Of a stretch of 64,000 nt of DNA, positions 27,401-35,907 are shown piece after piece. The DNA is taken from positions 36,849 through 100,848 of the forward strand of contig NZ_JBHLWB010000006.1 of NCBI RefSeq assembly GCF_042433055.1. Direction: 5' to 3'. The DNA comes from Gallibacterium trehalosifermentans. GTDB taxonomy: Bacteria > Pseudomonadota > Gammaproteobacteria > Enterobacterales > Pasteurellaceae. Under the pieces are notes generated by a model. It worked only from the letters and a program-made list of their open reading frames with translations. It was not told where the DNA came from and did no database searches. Positions within the stretch are counted from its first letter, which is position 1. Every line of letters starts with the position of its first letter. The position numbers and the translations under genes were made by a program.

Positions 27401-30319
27401 TATACTGTTGATACCACAGCTCCAGTGATTGATATTAATCAGATTGCAGGAGAACGCCAATCTGGTGATGATCAAGGCGATGATGATAGTTATGCTTATA
27501 TTAACAGCTCAGATAAAGCTAGTGGCTTTACTATCTCAGGAACGACTGATGCTGAAAATGATCAGACAGTGAGTATCAAGGTGTATAACACAGATGATGC
27601 TAGCAACCCTGTTGCAACCTATGAAGCAAAAGTAGCTAATGGAGCTTGGACTGCCAATGTGCCAGCTAATGAGGCATGGATTGAAGATGGCAAAACCTAC
27701 AACTTTACTGCGACAGTAAGTGATAAAGCTGGTAATGAAGGGCGTGATACGGATAAAGTAAACGCAGATCTCACTAAACCAGCGATTGATGTCAACCATA
27801 TTGCTGGTGATGATCAGCCTAGTACAGGCGATACAGGAAATACTGATAAATATTCCTATGTGAATAAAGCAGAAAAAGAAGCTGGCTTTACCATTAAAGG
27901 CTCTACTGAAACTGGTGTTGAAAACGTTATCATTGAGATTTTGAAAGAAAATGGTGGGCAAATTGGTAATGGCGTAAGTTATACTGCCCCTGTGAACAAC
28001 GGTACTTGGACTGTCGATGTTCCAGCCAATGCAACTTGGGCAACGGATGGTACATATCAAGTTAAAGCAACCGCGACAGATAAAGCAGGTAATACCAATA
28101 CTGATATTGACTTAACCGTAGTAGATACCACGGCACCAACTATTAGTATTACTGTACCAGCAACGAGCAAAACACCAAAACCAACCATTACAGGAACAGT
28201 AACAGGTGTTGAGCCAGGAACAGAGGTTACCGTAACCATTACTTATAATGGTGGTTCTACACAGACTGTAACGGCGACAACAGATAGTGAAGGCAATTAT
28301 AGCGTTGTGCCTGATAGCAACTTACCATCTGGAGATTACACAGCAACTGCTAAAGTAAAAGATCCGGCAGGTAATGAAGCAAATAGTAATAGTGGTACAG
28401 GTAATGTTGATTTAACGGCTAAAATTGATATTACTGAAATTGCTGGCGAAACCCAATCAGAAGCTGCATTTACTGATAATAGCGATACAAACCAATATGC
28501 TTCTATCAGTGATTCAGACAATGCAAATGGTTTTGCTGTAAAAGGTAAAACTGATGTTGGAGCAGGTCAAACAGTAACCTTAGAAGTTATTGAACAAGCG
28601 AAGAGTGGATTATCAGTTCAGGCTGATGGAACTTATGCCCCAACACGTGTTGTGAAAACTTACACTACAACAACAGATACTAATGGTGATTGGACAATCA
28701 ATCTTGATAAAAACTTTGGTTTCTCTCAAGGTAGAACATATCAATTCAAAGCAACGGTTACTAGTGAATATGGAGCAACAGCTACGGATATAGATGTGGT
28801 AACAACAGCTATGACAGCTACGGTTGATATCACAACAATTAACGGTTATTCTCAAAATCCTATAGGCACTGATGCAAATGATTATGCAATTATTGATAAT
28901 AATGCTAAATATGAAGGCTTGACAATATCAGGAACCTCAACCAATGCAGCGGGGCGTTATGTGTCTATTAGTATTGATGGTAAAACCTTTGGTACCTACG
29001 GAATCAGTAATGTTATTCAAAATGATGGAAATTGGACGATTACCATTCCAGGGATTAAAGATTTAACAGGGCGTAACTCCCTTGATGAATTGGATATCGG
29101 TATAGCCCATAATGTAACAGCAACAATTGTTGATTTGAAAAATAATGGAGTAGCAATTACAGATACAGATAAAACAAGGCCTGTTGAACCAATTATTCGT
29201 TTAATCCGTTTATCAACTAACCTTAATGAAAGCGGAGGCCCAAATAATAAAGGAGGGTATTCTCACGGGAATGATAATGCTTATCCTGGAGATAGTAATG
29301 TATATAATGGGCAACTGCAAACTTATCAAGCAGGTAGTGCTAATAAAGCCAGTAATAATGATGATGTGATTTATGTAGAAAAAACTACAGATAATGGTAA
29401 AAGCAATGATCCCAATTTTATTACAATAAGTTTAGGTAGTGGTAATGACTATTTCTCGACAGCAGCATTTGTGCCTGTTGACGTGAAATTCTTCGATGCA
29501 GGTAAATCCGATCTTACGGGTGAGGTAGGAGTTGTTATCAACGGAGGCAGTGGAAATGATGTTATTGATGTTTATAACAAAAATACGGCTAATATGAAAA
29601 ATACTTATGTAGGTATGGGGCCTGGCAATGACATTATTACTGCTTATAACCAAGGTTTAACCACTGAGAATTATATTGATATGGCTGATGGCAACGATGC
29701 TATTTATACCACTCGTATAGGTAATTCTAATAGAATTCATATGGGGGCAGGAGATGATTTACTCGTTATTTATGGTGACCTTAAAGCAAACCCGAGTTCT
29801 ACCCAACTAGATACTAGCTTATCCTCTGCTTCAAATACAATTATTGACTTTGGATCTGGTACGGATGTATTACGTATTGCTTCAAACTCAACCTTTTCAG
29901 ATGGAGGTTCAGCAGTAATTGCTATGCAAAATCTTAAAAATTTAGAATTTTTAAATTTAAATGGTACAGCTAATCAGGTATCTTTTTATAACTATCTTAA
30001 CCAAAATAAAGGATCGCAGGATTTAGTGATTTATGGTACAGATGGTGCAAAATACCTAAATTCAGATGGGGCATTGGTTCAATCAAGTAATCAGATTTTG
30101 GGCTTAGATAAATCAACTAAGAGTAGCACGACCACAACCTTTACTTTGCCAGAGAACGGAAAAGTATTGATGAAAGATTTGATATTCGATACAGACAATA
30201 ACAATGAGTTATTGGGAGTAAAAGAGACGACTATAACTCAAGTAGATGCTTATCGATATCAAACTATTGATGGTGTAACTGTGTATGTAGATAAAAACTT
30301 AATTGGTATTATTGCATAA
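21467..30319 (+). CDS. Giant BapA-like repeat adhesin, type I secretion substrate
   Basis: A 2950-residue surface adhesin. The N-terminus (1-155) resembles the BapA prefix domain and ends in a Trp-rich hydrophobic stretch at 133-150 with LLPLAAG, which may serve to retain the protein in the outer membrane. By eye I count 22 Ig-like repeats (about 165-2560) of three alternating kinds: units starting near IDITHIAGEDQ, units with DDVINKEE, and units with TPEITG. Each ends in a VTDPAGNT- or VTDKAGNT-like strand. After a linker, residues about 2640-2770 carry degenerate RTX-type glycine-aspartate repeats (GSGNDYF, GGSGNDVI, GPGNDII, GAGDDLL), and the last 150 residues should hold the C-terminal secretion signal. 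The protein is rich in Thr, Asp and Val, and only one Cys (C87) was noticed. The secretion genes follow after an IS remnant. Likely role: adhesion and biofilm formation. Confidence 0.88.
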   Translation: MSKTIILNINNSKETIQTLKLEKGQLIKIKAQAKVHYQFTDEETQFAPENIMTKRVGDDLVIAFEGSDIEQPDLIIEDYYNQENNDCLLVGQYENGQIYPYVPESTLQTDAVTLLADGNSAGQALGGDPISNLWAFSPWWLLALLPLAAGIQVNHSDSGVAINVTVVVPNPTKNNTPEITGETNAPEGSTVTITITDSEGNTQTVTTTVNPDGSYSVEVPKELPEGNYNVTVEVTDPAGNTGKNDGNGEIDLTPPTVDATEIANDKQVGQDTGDTDNYSYVNKQEKANGFTISGNTAEDTKTVVVEILKEDGTTTGTSYTATVDNGTWTANVPANASWTDNDGTYQVKVTATDKAGNTNTDIDLTVVDTTPPTVTVDAPDITGNKTPTIKGNVTDVPEGTTVTVIVTDKDGHIQTVTTKTDENGDYSIKVPNPLPEGNYDVEVEVEDPAGNKGVDKDGNKPQDKGNEVVKTNVTLDPITPDDVINKEESQQDIPISGKVTGEFTEGDKVTVTVNNKPFTTTVEKDGSFTVNVPGKDLAEADQPKVTATVEVTDKTGTKIPVETDRDYSVDTTPPDITVNVPSTTKDTTPEITGTTDAPAGSTVTVTITDKDNNTQTVTTTVNPDGSYSVEVPNELPEGNYNVTVEVTDPAGNTGTNNGNGEIDLTPPDITVNVPSTTKDTTPEITGKTDAPAGSTITVTITDKDNNPQTVTTTVNPDGSYSVEVPNELPEGNYNVTVEVTDPAGNTGTNKGNGEIDLTPPDITVNVPSTTKDTTPEITGKTDAPAGSTITVTITDKDNNPQTVTTTVNPDGSYSVEVPNELPEGNYNVTVEVTDPAGNTGTDNGNGEIDLTPPTVDATEIANDKQEGKDTGNTDNYSYVNRTEKATGFEIKGSTDATDVSSVIVEIRTQNGDKIGDDGVTYTATVENGTWTANVPADEDWVKDGTYQVKVTATDKAGNTNTDIDLTVVDLTPPNSDTTQVTITTVGGDDVINKEEADSPEVPVVGKVTGEFKEGDTVTVTVNGNPYTGTVDKDGNFTINVPGKELVEDNDKTIEISITTTDDAGNTATVEGTPKTYTVDTSVTIDINHIAGEYQGSEDKDGYATINIKDKTEGFKVSGTTDAEDGQKVTVTVKDSAGSTVATYTEAATVAGGSWSMQVPANEDWITDKTVYTFTAKITDKAGNTTEDPDKTAETDLTAPSNDTTTITLNPITPDNIINQEESGKEIPVSGKVTGEFNKGDTVTVTVNNNPYTGKVDEEGNFSIKVPGQELSGAEPPKVTATIEVTDKAGNPGKATTEKDYDVDITPPTVDVTHIAGDEQVGADSGNEDNYSYVNSTEKATGFEIKGSTDATDVSSVIVEIRTQNGDKIGDGVTYTATVENGTWTANVPADADWVKDGTYQVIATATDKVGNTNTDIDLTVVDLTPPNSDTTQVTITTVGYDDVINKEEADSPEVPVVGKVTGEFTEGDTVTVTVNNNPYTGKVDKDGNFTIKVPGSALENDSDKQIEVEVEASDKAGNKGKVPGSPKTYTVDKDVSIDINHIAGEDQSGADADGYATINKTDKDNGFKVSGTTDAEQGRTVTVTVSNGTNGVASYTATVEEGGKWSVNVPANETWITDKTVYTFTAKVTDKAGNTAEDPDKTAETNLTLPNVTVTVNKITDDNVVNKTESEDNITITGKVTSPDVKVGDKVVVTVDGNKHETSVKKVTDGQGEFEVTVSGSELKNASTPKVTATATVTNTAGNEGTGSGEQSYTVDTTATIDITHIAGEDQGSEDKDGYATINIKDKADGFKVSGTTDAEDGQKVTVTVQDSGGLTVATYTDIATVSGGSWSMQVPAGQEWIKDQAVYTFTATVTDTAGNTAEDSDSTAATDLTPPTVSVMVDNVTEDNVVNKTESSGKVTITGKVNSPDVKVGDDVTVTVNGKGYPAKVTSVSNNEGNFSVEVDGSELASANPQTVTATATVTDPSGNPATGTGTKNYTVDTTAPVIDINQIAGERQSGDDQGDDDSYAYINSSDKASGFTISGTTDAENDQTVSIKVYNTDDASNPVATYEAKVANGAWTANVPANEAWIEDGKTYNFTATVSDKAGNEGRDTDKVNADLTKPAIDVNHIAGDDQPSTGDTGNTDKYSYVNKAEKEAGFTIKGSTETGVENVIIEILKENGGQIGNGVSYTAPVNNGTWTVDVPANATWATDGTYQVKATATDKAGNTNTDIDLTVVDTTAPTISITVPATSKTPKPTITGTVTGVEPGTEVTVTITYNGGSTQTVTATTDSEGNYSVVPDSNLPSGDYTATAKVKDPAGNEANSNSGTGNVDLTAKIDITEIAGETQSEAAFTDNSDTNQYASISDSDNANGFAVKGKTDVGAGQTVTLEVIEQAKSGLSVQADGTYAPTRVVKTYTTTTDTNGDWTINLDKNFGFSQGRTYQFKATVTSEYGATATDIDVVTTAMTATVDITTINGYSQNPIGTDANDYAIIDNNAKYEGLTISGTSTNAAGRYVSISIDGKTFGTYGISNVIQNDGNWTITIPGIKDLTGRNSLDELDIGIAHNVTATIVDLKNNGVAITDTDKTRPVEPIIRLIRLSTNLNESGGPNNKGGYSHGNDNAYPGDSNVYNGQLQTYQAGSANKASNNDDVIYVEKTTDNGKSNDPNFITISLGSGNDYFSTAAFVPVDVKFFDAGKSDLTGEVGVVINGGSGNDVIDVYNKNTANMKNTYVGMGPGNDIITAYNQGLTTENYIDMADGNDAIYTTRIGNSNRIHMGAGDDLLVIYGDLKANPSSTQLDTSLSSASNTIIDFGSGTDVLRIASNSTFSDGGSAVIAMQNLKNLEFLNLNGTANQVSFYNYLNQNKGSQDLVIYGTDGAKYLNSDGALVQSSNQILGLDKSTKSSTTTTFTLPENGKVLMKDLIFDTDNNNELLGVKETTITQVDAYRYQTIDGVTVYVDKNLIGIIA
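23183..24019 (+). repeat. Three tandem 279-bp repeats in the adhesin gene
   Basis: Units start at 23183, 23462 and 23741 with CCACCAGACATAACGG and encode 93 residues each. They differ at only a few bases (for example ACA or AAA after GGT, and CCT or ACT in the DNN-QTV segment). A more diverged copy encodes the first Ig-like domain near 21970-22230. Such near-identical units can expand or contract by recombination and vary adhesin length. Confidence 0.92.
24089..25950 (+). repeat. Duplicated two-domain block inside the adhesin gene
   Basis: About 500 bases from 24089 (AACTATTCATATGTGAAC) recur with few changes from 25451, an offset of about 1.36 kb. One copy has an extra GAT codon (GDDGVTY against GDGVTY). 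A third related similarity links 24740-24920 with 26765-26940 (KDGYATINIKDK units). The feature spans both copies of the first block. It records past duplication of two to four domains at once. Confidence 0.8.
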
Positions 30320-30323
30320 GTTT

Positions 30324-30348
30324 AAACCCTCCGTTAGGAGGGTTTTTT
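30324..30348 (+). terminator. Terminator of the adhesin gene
   Basis: AAACCCTCC (30324-30332) and GGAGGGTTT (30337-30345) form a nine-pair stem with loop GTTA, followed by T residues. It separates the adhesin transcript from the downstream secretion genes. Confidence 0.93.
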
Positions 30349-30472
30349 ATTTGAATGTAATTTATATTGTAGTAAATAATTTTGATCTGATTAAAAGCTC
30401 TGAATATTTACTGAGTAACGTTAGGATAGTTGATAACATAAAGGAGTTATAATTGATGATAATTTATCATTG

Positions 30473-30834
30473 CCTAATTTAATCTTATGACAGGAGATTG
30501 TTCACAATGCCAAGAGGAGTTAAATTAGGCAATAATAAAAAATAAGTTGAGATGGTTTGTGACGAAATCGACACAGCACATCTTGGTTATTTGGGGTCAC
30601 AAGATACATTTTATGTTGGGAATATCAAAGGCGTGGGGAGAATTTACCAACAAATCTTTATTGACACTTATAGTAAAGTGGCGTTTGCCAAATTATATAC
30701 AATAAAAACCGCTATGAAGAACACCAATAGCACATTACTTGATGGAAAGTGTATTTAGGCGGAAAAGAATTTAAACTCAAATTAATCTGACAGGCACGGT
30801 AATTTAAAACGGAGGACTGTCAGCTGTCAGATTA
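30473..30834 (+). mobile_element. Remnant of an IS481-family insertion sequence
   Basis: A 68-codon frame at 30552-30758 contains GYLGSQDTFYVGNIKGVGRI and TYSKVAFAKLYT, a core segment of IS481-type DDE transposases. It then jumps to TLLDGKCI, a TAG stop and AEKNLN, which is the C-terminus of the same transposase, so an internal deletion has removed most of the catalytic domain and a Trp codon has become a stop. Upstream, the N-terminal half is missing. TAATCTGACAG (30783-30793) and CTGTCAGATTA (30824-30834) are inverted copies at the right end, and a related ATCTTATGACAGG lies at 30482-30494 on the left. The element is dead. It lies between the adhesin and its secretion genes. Confidence 0.75.
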
Positions 30835-31036
30835 GTCTTGATCTTCTACAATTAAAACCCATCCTTTTCCAATATAGCTTCTTCCACAATGTTAAAATTT
30901 TGCAAAAAATAGAAATTACCTATTTTATCAATAGCTATTATCATAAGAATTTCTGTAATTTTTACTATATAGTTAAGAATTTATTTTTATTAAGATGCTA
31001 TAAAAATTAATATAAATACCTAAGTGGAGCATATAT

Positions 31037-32290
31037 ATGAAAAAACGGTTCTTAATTCATTCATTGATTAGCTGTATATTTTCTTTAGCTAGTACAAATA
31101 ATATTTATGCAAATGATCAATTTACATTAAAACAAATTTTAAATAATGCTTTTGCTACCGATCCAGAATTACTTGAAGCAAAAACAAATACAATGGTAGC
31201 TCATAATCAGACTGAACAAGCTATTTCAGGTCATTATCCAACACTCTCAGTATTTGGACGACAATCATTAGAAGAGTACTCTCGAAATAATAATACTGAT
31301 CAGCCAAAGTTTACACCTGGCGTTTCAGCTTCAATGAATATCTATTCATTTGGGGCTGTTGAGAAGAAAATTTCAGCCTCAGTCGCAAATGAAGAATCTT
31401 TGCACTATAAATATGACGAAACAAGAGAAAATCTAGCTTATCGTATTACAGAACTCTATTTATTAGCATTAAGATATAACGATACTTTAGCAGCTCAGTC
31501 TCAAGGATTAGCTCGTTTACAAACTATTATTCAAGAAATTGGTGCTATTGCTGATAATGATGATGGCAGACGTTCTGAATTTGTTCAAGCACAAGCACGT
31601 TTATTTGCTGTTAAGCAGCAGATGAATACCACTGAGCGAGATCTTCAAGATACCTTAAGTCAATTACAGCGCTATTCTGGTATTAAGCTCAGTCGAACCA
31701 GTTTACAAGATCCTTTTCATTCAATGACAACAACTATACTAAAAAAGCATTTTTCACAATCTCAACGTTTACATCCTTCTTATAAAACAGCAGATGCTAA
31801 CATAAAAACAGCTTATGCGACTTTAGAAGCCGAAAAAGCAAGTCGTTATCCAAAATTAGACTTAGTTGGACAAGTGACAAAAGATGATCGCCAAGTTTAT
31901 TTAACTATTTCTTGGGATATGTTTAATCGGGCCAACACTTACAGTGTGCAGGAAAAAGCACAATTATTAAATGCAGAAAAAAATCGTTTAAACAAGACTA
32001 TTTTAGATCTACAAGAGAAAACAAGAAATGCGTTAATTAATTTAGATGAATATAGTAAACAAATTAAAACACTTTCTAATCAAGTTAATTCTCTTTATGA
32101 AGTCACTCAATTTTATAAATTACAATTTTCTATTGCGAAACGTTCTTTACTTGATCTGTTAAATGCAGAAAATGAATTATTAAATGCTGAACTCAGTAAA
32201 GTCATTACTGAATATCAATTCCGTCATTCTTATTTAGATTATCTCTATTCACAAGGAATGACTTTCCATTGGGCAGCAAATTTAAACTAA
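31037..32290 (+). CDS. TolC-family outer-membrane channel of the adhesin secretion system
   Basis: Outer-membrane component of a type I secretion system, LapE/AggA-like. The 417-residue precursor has a signal peptide ending near NNIYA at residue 25. The mature part shows the TolC two-fold pattern: FTLKQILNNAFATDPEL at the start, PTLSVFGRQ, then long coiled-coil helices, a second SRYPKLDLVGQV block and NLDEYSKQIKTL, ending in a coiled region with LDLLNAENELLNAEL. GTGGAG precedes the ATG. The ABC transporter gene follows after 15 bases and the adaptor gene after that, so the three form one operon dedicated to exporting the adhesin upstream. About 200 AT-rich bases without a gene lie between the IS remnant and this start. 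Confidence 0.88.
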   Translation: MKKRFLIHSLISCIFSLASTNNIYANDQFTLKQILNNAFATDPELLEAKTNTMVAHNQTEQAISGHYPTLSVFGRQSLEEYSRNNNTDQPKFTPGVSASMNIYSFGAVEKKISASVANEESLHYKYDETRENLAYRITELYLLALRYNDTLAAQSQGLARLQTIIQEIGAIADNDDGRRSEFVQAQARLFAVKQQMNTTERDLQDTLSQLQRYSGIKLSRTSLQDPFHSMTTTILKKHFSQSQRLHPSYKTADANIKTAYATLEAEKASRYPKLDLVGQVTKDDRQVYLTISWDMFNRANTYSVQEKAQLLNAEKNRLNKTILDLQEKTRNALINLDEYSKQIKTLSNQVNSLYEVTQFYKLQFSIAKRSLLDLLNAENELLNAELSKVITEYQFRHSYLDYLYSQGMTFHWAANLN

Positions 32291-32305
32291 TTTTTAGATC
32301 ATATT

Positions 32306-34465
32306 ATGAAACTTATTATTGAAAACCTTGCTTTAATGACTCAATTACTTGGCTCTCCATTATCTGTGCCAACTCTAGCAACGCATTCTATCCGCCGTAC
32401 AGGTAATAGTATTGATTTTTCTGTACTTTGCGAATATTTACGTAGTGAAGGATTCGATAATCATTTATCACAACGTGCATTACACGAAATTCCTTCTCTT
32501 GCTTTGCCTGTATTGGCATTACTACATAATGAAGAAGCAGTAGTTATTACAAATATTACACAAGATGAAAAAGGGAAAAGAGTTTATTCAATTACACAAC
32601 TAGATAATCTCACTTCACAACTTAGCGAAGCGGAGTTAATAGAAAAATATCTTGGGTATTGTTGGTTTATGAAACCGCGTTTAGCTAAAGATATTCGTTC
32701 TGAATTACCTGAATATGCCTTACCTAAAACTTGGTTTTTTAAAATTATTTGGCGTTTTAAGAAATATTATTACCAAGTTATCTTGGCAACTTTCATTATT
32801 AATTCATTAGCACTAATTAGTTCACTTTATGTAATGAATGTTTATGATCGCGTAATTCCGAACCAAGCTTATGAGACACTTTGGGTATTAAGTATTGGAG
32901 TAGTGATTGCAATCTTCTTTGAGTTTATGGCAAAAATGATCCGTGGACATTTAACTGATATTGCGGGGAAAAAAGCCGACTTAATTATTAGTTCTATGTT
33001 ATTTCGACGTGTGATGGCATTACGTTTACAAGATCGTCCTGCTTCATCTGGCTCATATGCAAATAATTTGCGTGATTTTGAATCAGTGCGTGAGTTTTTA
33101 ACGAGTGCAAGTTTACTAACTATTGTTGATTTACCATTTCTGATTTTATTTATTGGTGTAATCGCACTTATTGGCGGAAAGCTTGCTTTAGTACCAGCAA
33201 TTATTATTCCTACTGTGATCATTATTGGCATTTTTGCACAATTTCCTTTAGCAAAAGCAATTAATGAGTCCATGCGTGAATCTTCTCAACGCCAAGGTTT
33301 GGTCGTCGAGGCGATTGAAGGGATAGAAACAATTAAAAATAATAATGCGATGTCATGGGCACAAAAGCGTTGGGATTACTATACAGCCAAAAGTTCTTAT
33401 TCTTCGATCAAGGTAAAAGATACTAGTAACTTTGTAATCAATATAATGATCGCATTACAACAACTTAATACAGTTATTCTTGTAATTGTCGGAACTTATT
33501 TAATTCATAGTGATGATACGACTTCTCGAATCACAATGGGGGCATTAATTGCTTCTGTCATTTTATCGGGACGTGCTTTAGCACCATTAGGTCAAATCGC
33601 AGGATTAGCTACCCGTTTTCAACAAGCTTGGACAGCTTTAAAAGGAGTAGATAGTATTGTTTCGAAACCTATCGATAAATCTACCGATCGGGATTACATT
33701 AGTTTGAAACAAGTCTCAGGACACTTACAGTTTAAAAATGTAAGTTTTAAATATCAACAAGACAGTCAATTAGCATTAGATGATTTTAATTTAACAATTC
33801 GTCCAGGAGAAAAAGTCGCCATTCTGGGGAAAATTGGAAGTGGTAAATCTACTGCATTAAAACTCGGTGTAGGGTTATATGTACCAACGACAGGAAATAT
33901 CACGTTAGACGGCATCAATCTACAACAGCTCGATCCCTATTTTTTACGCAATCAGGTTTTATTATTAGAACAAAATCCTCGTCTATTTTTAGGAACTTTA
34001 AGAGAAAATCTGGATATTGGCAGAATGGATTCTTTTCCATCTGATCAAATATTATTACAGTCTTTAAAACGCTTTGGCTTATTGGAGCTTATCCAATCTC
34101 ATCCTCGTGGTTTAGATATGCAATTGGGAGAAAACGGTATGGGGTTATCTGGTGGGCAAAAACAAGCCGTTGCTTTAGCTAGAATGACCTTAAAAGATCC
34201 TAAGGTTGTTTTACTTGATGAACCAACTACTGGATTAGACCAATTCCACGAACAACAAGCATTAATTGGATTGGCACAATGGTTACAGAATAGAACCTTA
34301 GTTGTAATTACTCATCGACCACAAGTCTTACAGTTAGTTGATAGGATTGTTGTGGTAGATAACGGAAAAGTAATTATGGATGGACCAAAAGAGGCAGTCC
34401 TGAAAAAACTTTCTGCCTCACCAGCACAAAATACATCTACAACACAACAAGAAAATCAAGCATAG
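32306..34465 (+). CDS. Type I secretion ABC transporter (LapB-like)
   Basis: Inner-membrane permease and ATPase that drives adhesin export. Residues 1-135 are a C39-peptidase-like domain without the catalytic cysteine, which binds the substrate instead of cleaving a leader. The transmembrane domain covers about 150-430 with five to six helices. The nucleotide-binding domain has Walker A GKIGSGKST at 508-516, the signature LSGGQKQ at 614-620, Walker B VVLLDEP with D638 and E639, and the switch His in VVITHRPQ. The 719-residue length fits the LapB/BapB type. It lies 15 bases after the TolC-like gene and 15 bases ahead of the adaptor start. Confidence 0.93.
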   Translation: MKLIIENLALMTQLLGSPLSVPTLATHSIRRTGNSIDFSVLCEYLRSEGFDNHLSQRALHEIPSLALPVLALLHNEEAVVITNITQDEKGKRVYSITQLDNLTSQLSEAELIEKYLGYCWFMKPRLAKDIRSELPEYALPKTWFFKIIWRFKKYYYQVILATFIINSLALISSLYVMNVYDRVIPNQAYETLWVLSIGVVIAIFFEFMAKMIRGHLTDIAGKKADLIISSMLFRRVMALRLQDRPASSGSYANNLRDFESVREFLTSASLLTIVDLPFLILFIGVIALIGGKLALVPAIIIPTVIIIGIFAQFPLAKAINESMRESSQRQGLVVEAIEGIETIKNNNAMSWAQKRWDYYTAKSSYSSIKVKDTSNFVINIMIALQQLNTVILVIVGTYLIHSDDTTSRITMGALIASVILSGRALAPLGQIAGLATRFQQAWTALKGVDSIVSKPIDKSTDRDYISLKQVSGHLQFKNVSFKYQQDSQLALDDFNLTIRPGEKVAILGKIGSGKSTALKLGVGLYVPTTGNITLDGINLQQLDPYFLRNQVLLLEQNPRLFLGTLRENLDIGRMDSFPSDQILLQSLKRFGLLELIQSHPRGLDMQLGENGMGLSGGQKQAVALARMTLKDPKVVLLDEPTTGLDQFHEQQALIGLAQWLQNRTLVVITHRPQVLQLVDRIVVVDNGKVIMDGPKEAVLKKLSASPAQNTSTTQQENQA

Positions 34466-34480
34466 TGTGAGATTAAAGTG

Positions 34481-35791
34481 ATGACACAAGAACAACAAAA
34501 TAAAGAGCACAGCACTTCAACAACTGAAGTGGTAAATCCTACACAAGCCTCTACCACAATGTCAGTAAAAAACTCAGGTGAACAAGTGTCTAATAAAGAT
34601 CTTCACCTTTTAAATGATTTACACGCAGCATTGCAAGAGGAAAAACATACAGGTTTATTTGCAATGATTTGGTTATTAGCCGCATTTTTAGTTGTTTTTT
34701 TGACTTGGTCTTATTTTAGTAAGATTGAAGAAGTCACTCGTGGACAAGGGACAATTATTCCAAATAGCCGTGAGCAAATTATTCAAAGTTTAGATCCTGG
34801 TATATTGAACCAAATGTTGGTAAAAGAAGGCGATTTAGTCGAAAAAGGGCAAGTTTTGCTAAAATTAGACGATACTCGTACTTCTGCTATTTTACGTGAA
34901 ACACAAGCCAAAGTAGATAACTTAGAAGCAATTGCAATTCGGTTAAAAGCAGAAATTTCTGGTAAACCATTAGTTTTTCCCGATACTATTCCTGCTGAAA
35001 TGCATGAACGTGAAAAAGGGGTTTATCAAGCAAAAAAAGATGCTCTAAATGAAGCATTAAGAACTCTTCGTGAAAGTAAAGCATTACTTGATTCAGAAAT
35101 AGCATTAACTGAACCTATGGTAGTTAAAGGAGCAGTGTCACAAGTTGAATTGCTTCGTATGAAACGATCTGCAAACGATATGGCATTACAAATTTCAGAG
35201 CGTGAACATAAATATATTACTGATGCGAGTAATGAATTAGTTCGTATTCAGGGAGATCTTGATCAAGCAAAAGAAAATCTCGCTGCACGAGCGGATCCTG
35301 TAGAACGTTCTTTATTACGTGCACCGATGAAAGGAATTGTGAAAAATATCCGTGTAAATACGATTGGTGGCGTGATTTCTGCTGGTCAGGATATTATGGA
35401 AATTGTTCCTGTAGAGGATAATTTATTGGTTGAGGCCTATATTAATCCTAAAGATGTTGCTTATATTCGCCCTGGTATGAAAGCTGTCGTAAAATTAAGT
35501 GCTTATGACTATGCTATCTATGGCGGGTTAGATGGGGTAGTAACGTTACTAAGTCCAAGTACACTACAAGACAAACGTCAAGCAAGCGACTTAAATTTAA
35601 ATCCAAATAACTCGTTTTATCGCGTATTGATTCGTACTTCAGGTAGTCATTTAACTGATAAAAATGGGAATGAATTACCTGTATTGCCAGGTATGATTGC
35701 AACTGTAGATATTAAAACAGGAGAAAAAACTGTCTTCCAATATCTTATCAAACCAATTACACGGATGAAGCAAGCTTTACAAGAAAGATAA
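34481..35791 (+). CDS. HlyD-family type I secretion adaptor (LapC-like)
   Basis: Periplasmic adaptor linking the ABC transporter to the TolC-like channel. The protein begins with about 60 cytoplasmic residues rich in Gln, Ser and Thr, then one membrane helix (FAMIWLLAAFLVVFLTW), a lipoyl half-motif (VLLKLDDTRT), a coiled coil (about 150-280), the second lipoyl half (LLRAPMKGIVKNI) and a beta-barrel region. I chose the ATG at 34481 (436 residues); a GTG directly before it at 34478 is in frame and also possible. It is the last gene of the secretion operon, followed by a weak hairpin. Confidence 0.9.
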   Translation: MTQEQQNKEHSTSTTEVVNPTQASTTMSVKNSGEQVSNKDLHLLNDLHAALQEEKHTGLFAMIWLLAAFLVVFLTWSYFSKIEEVTRGQGTIIPNSREQIIQSLDPGILNQMLVKEGDLVEKGQVLLKLDDTRTSAILRETQAKVDNLEAIAIRLKAEISGKPLVFPDTIPAEMHEREKGVYQAKKDALNEALRTLRESKALLDSEIALTEPMVVKGAVSQVELLRMKRSANDMALQISEREHKYITDASNELVRIQGDLDQAKENLAARADPVERSLLRAPMKGIVKNIRVNTIGGVISAGQDIMEIVPVEDNLLVEAYINPKDVAYIRPGMKAVVKLSAYDYAIYGGLDGVVTLLSPSTLQDKRQASDLNLNPNNSFYRVLIRTSGSHLTDKNGNELPVLPGMIATVDIKTGEKTVFQYLIKPITRMKQALQER

Positions 35792-35856
35792 ATTATTATT
35801 TATCTCGTCTAATAAACCCACCTACAATGAAATATAATAGGTTTGCTAATAGTCAG

Positions 35857-35880
35857 AGGGAGCATTTGCTCCCTTTATAC
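35857..35880 (+). terminator. Possible terminator of the secretion operon
   Basis: AGGGAGCA (35857-35864) and TGCTCCCT (35867-35874) make an eight-pair stem with a very tight loop, followed by TTATACTACTTATTT, which is only partly T-rich. Confidence 0.5.
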
Positions 35881-35907
35881 TACTTATTTAGAATAAATAA
35901 TGGTATA

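Noticed and set aside
22133..29653. Many long minus-strand open frames within the adhesin gene
   Set aside because: They are shadows of the repetitive, stop-poor adhesin coding sequence and have no ribosome sites or recognisable motifs.
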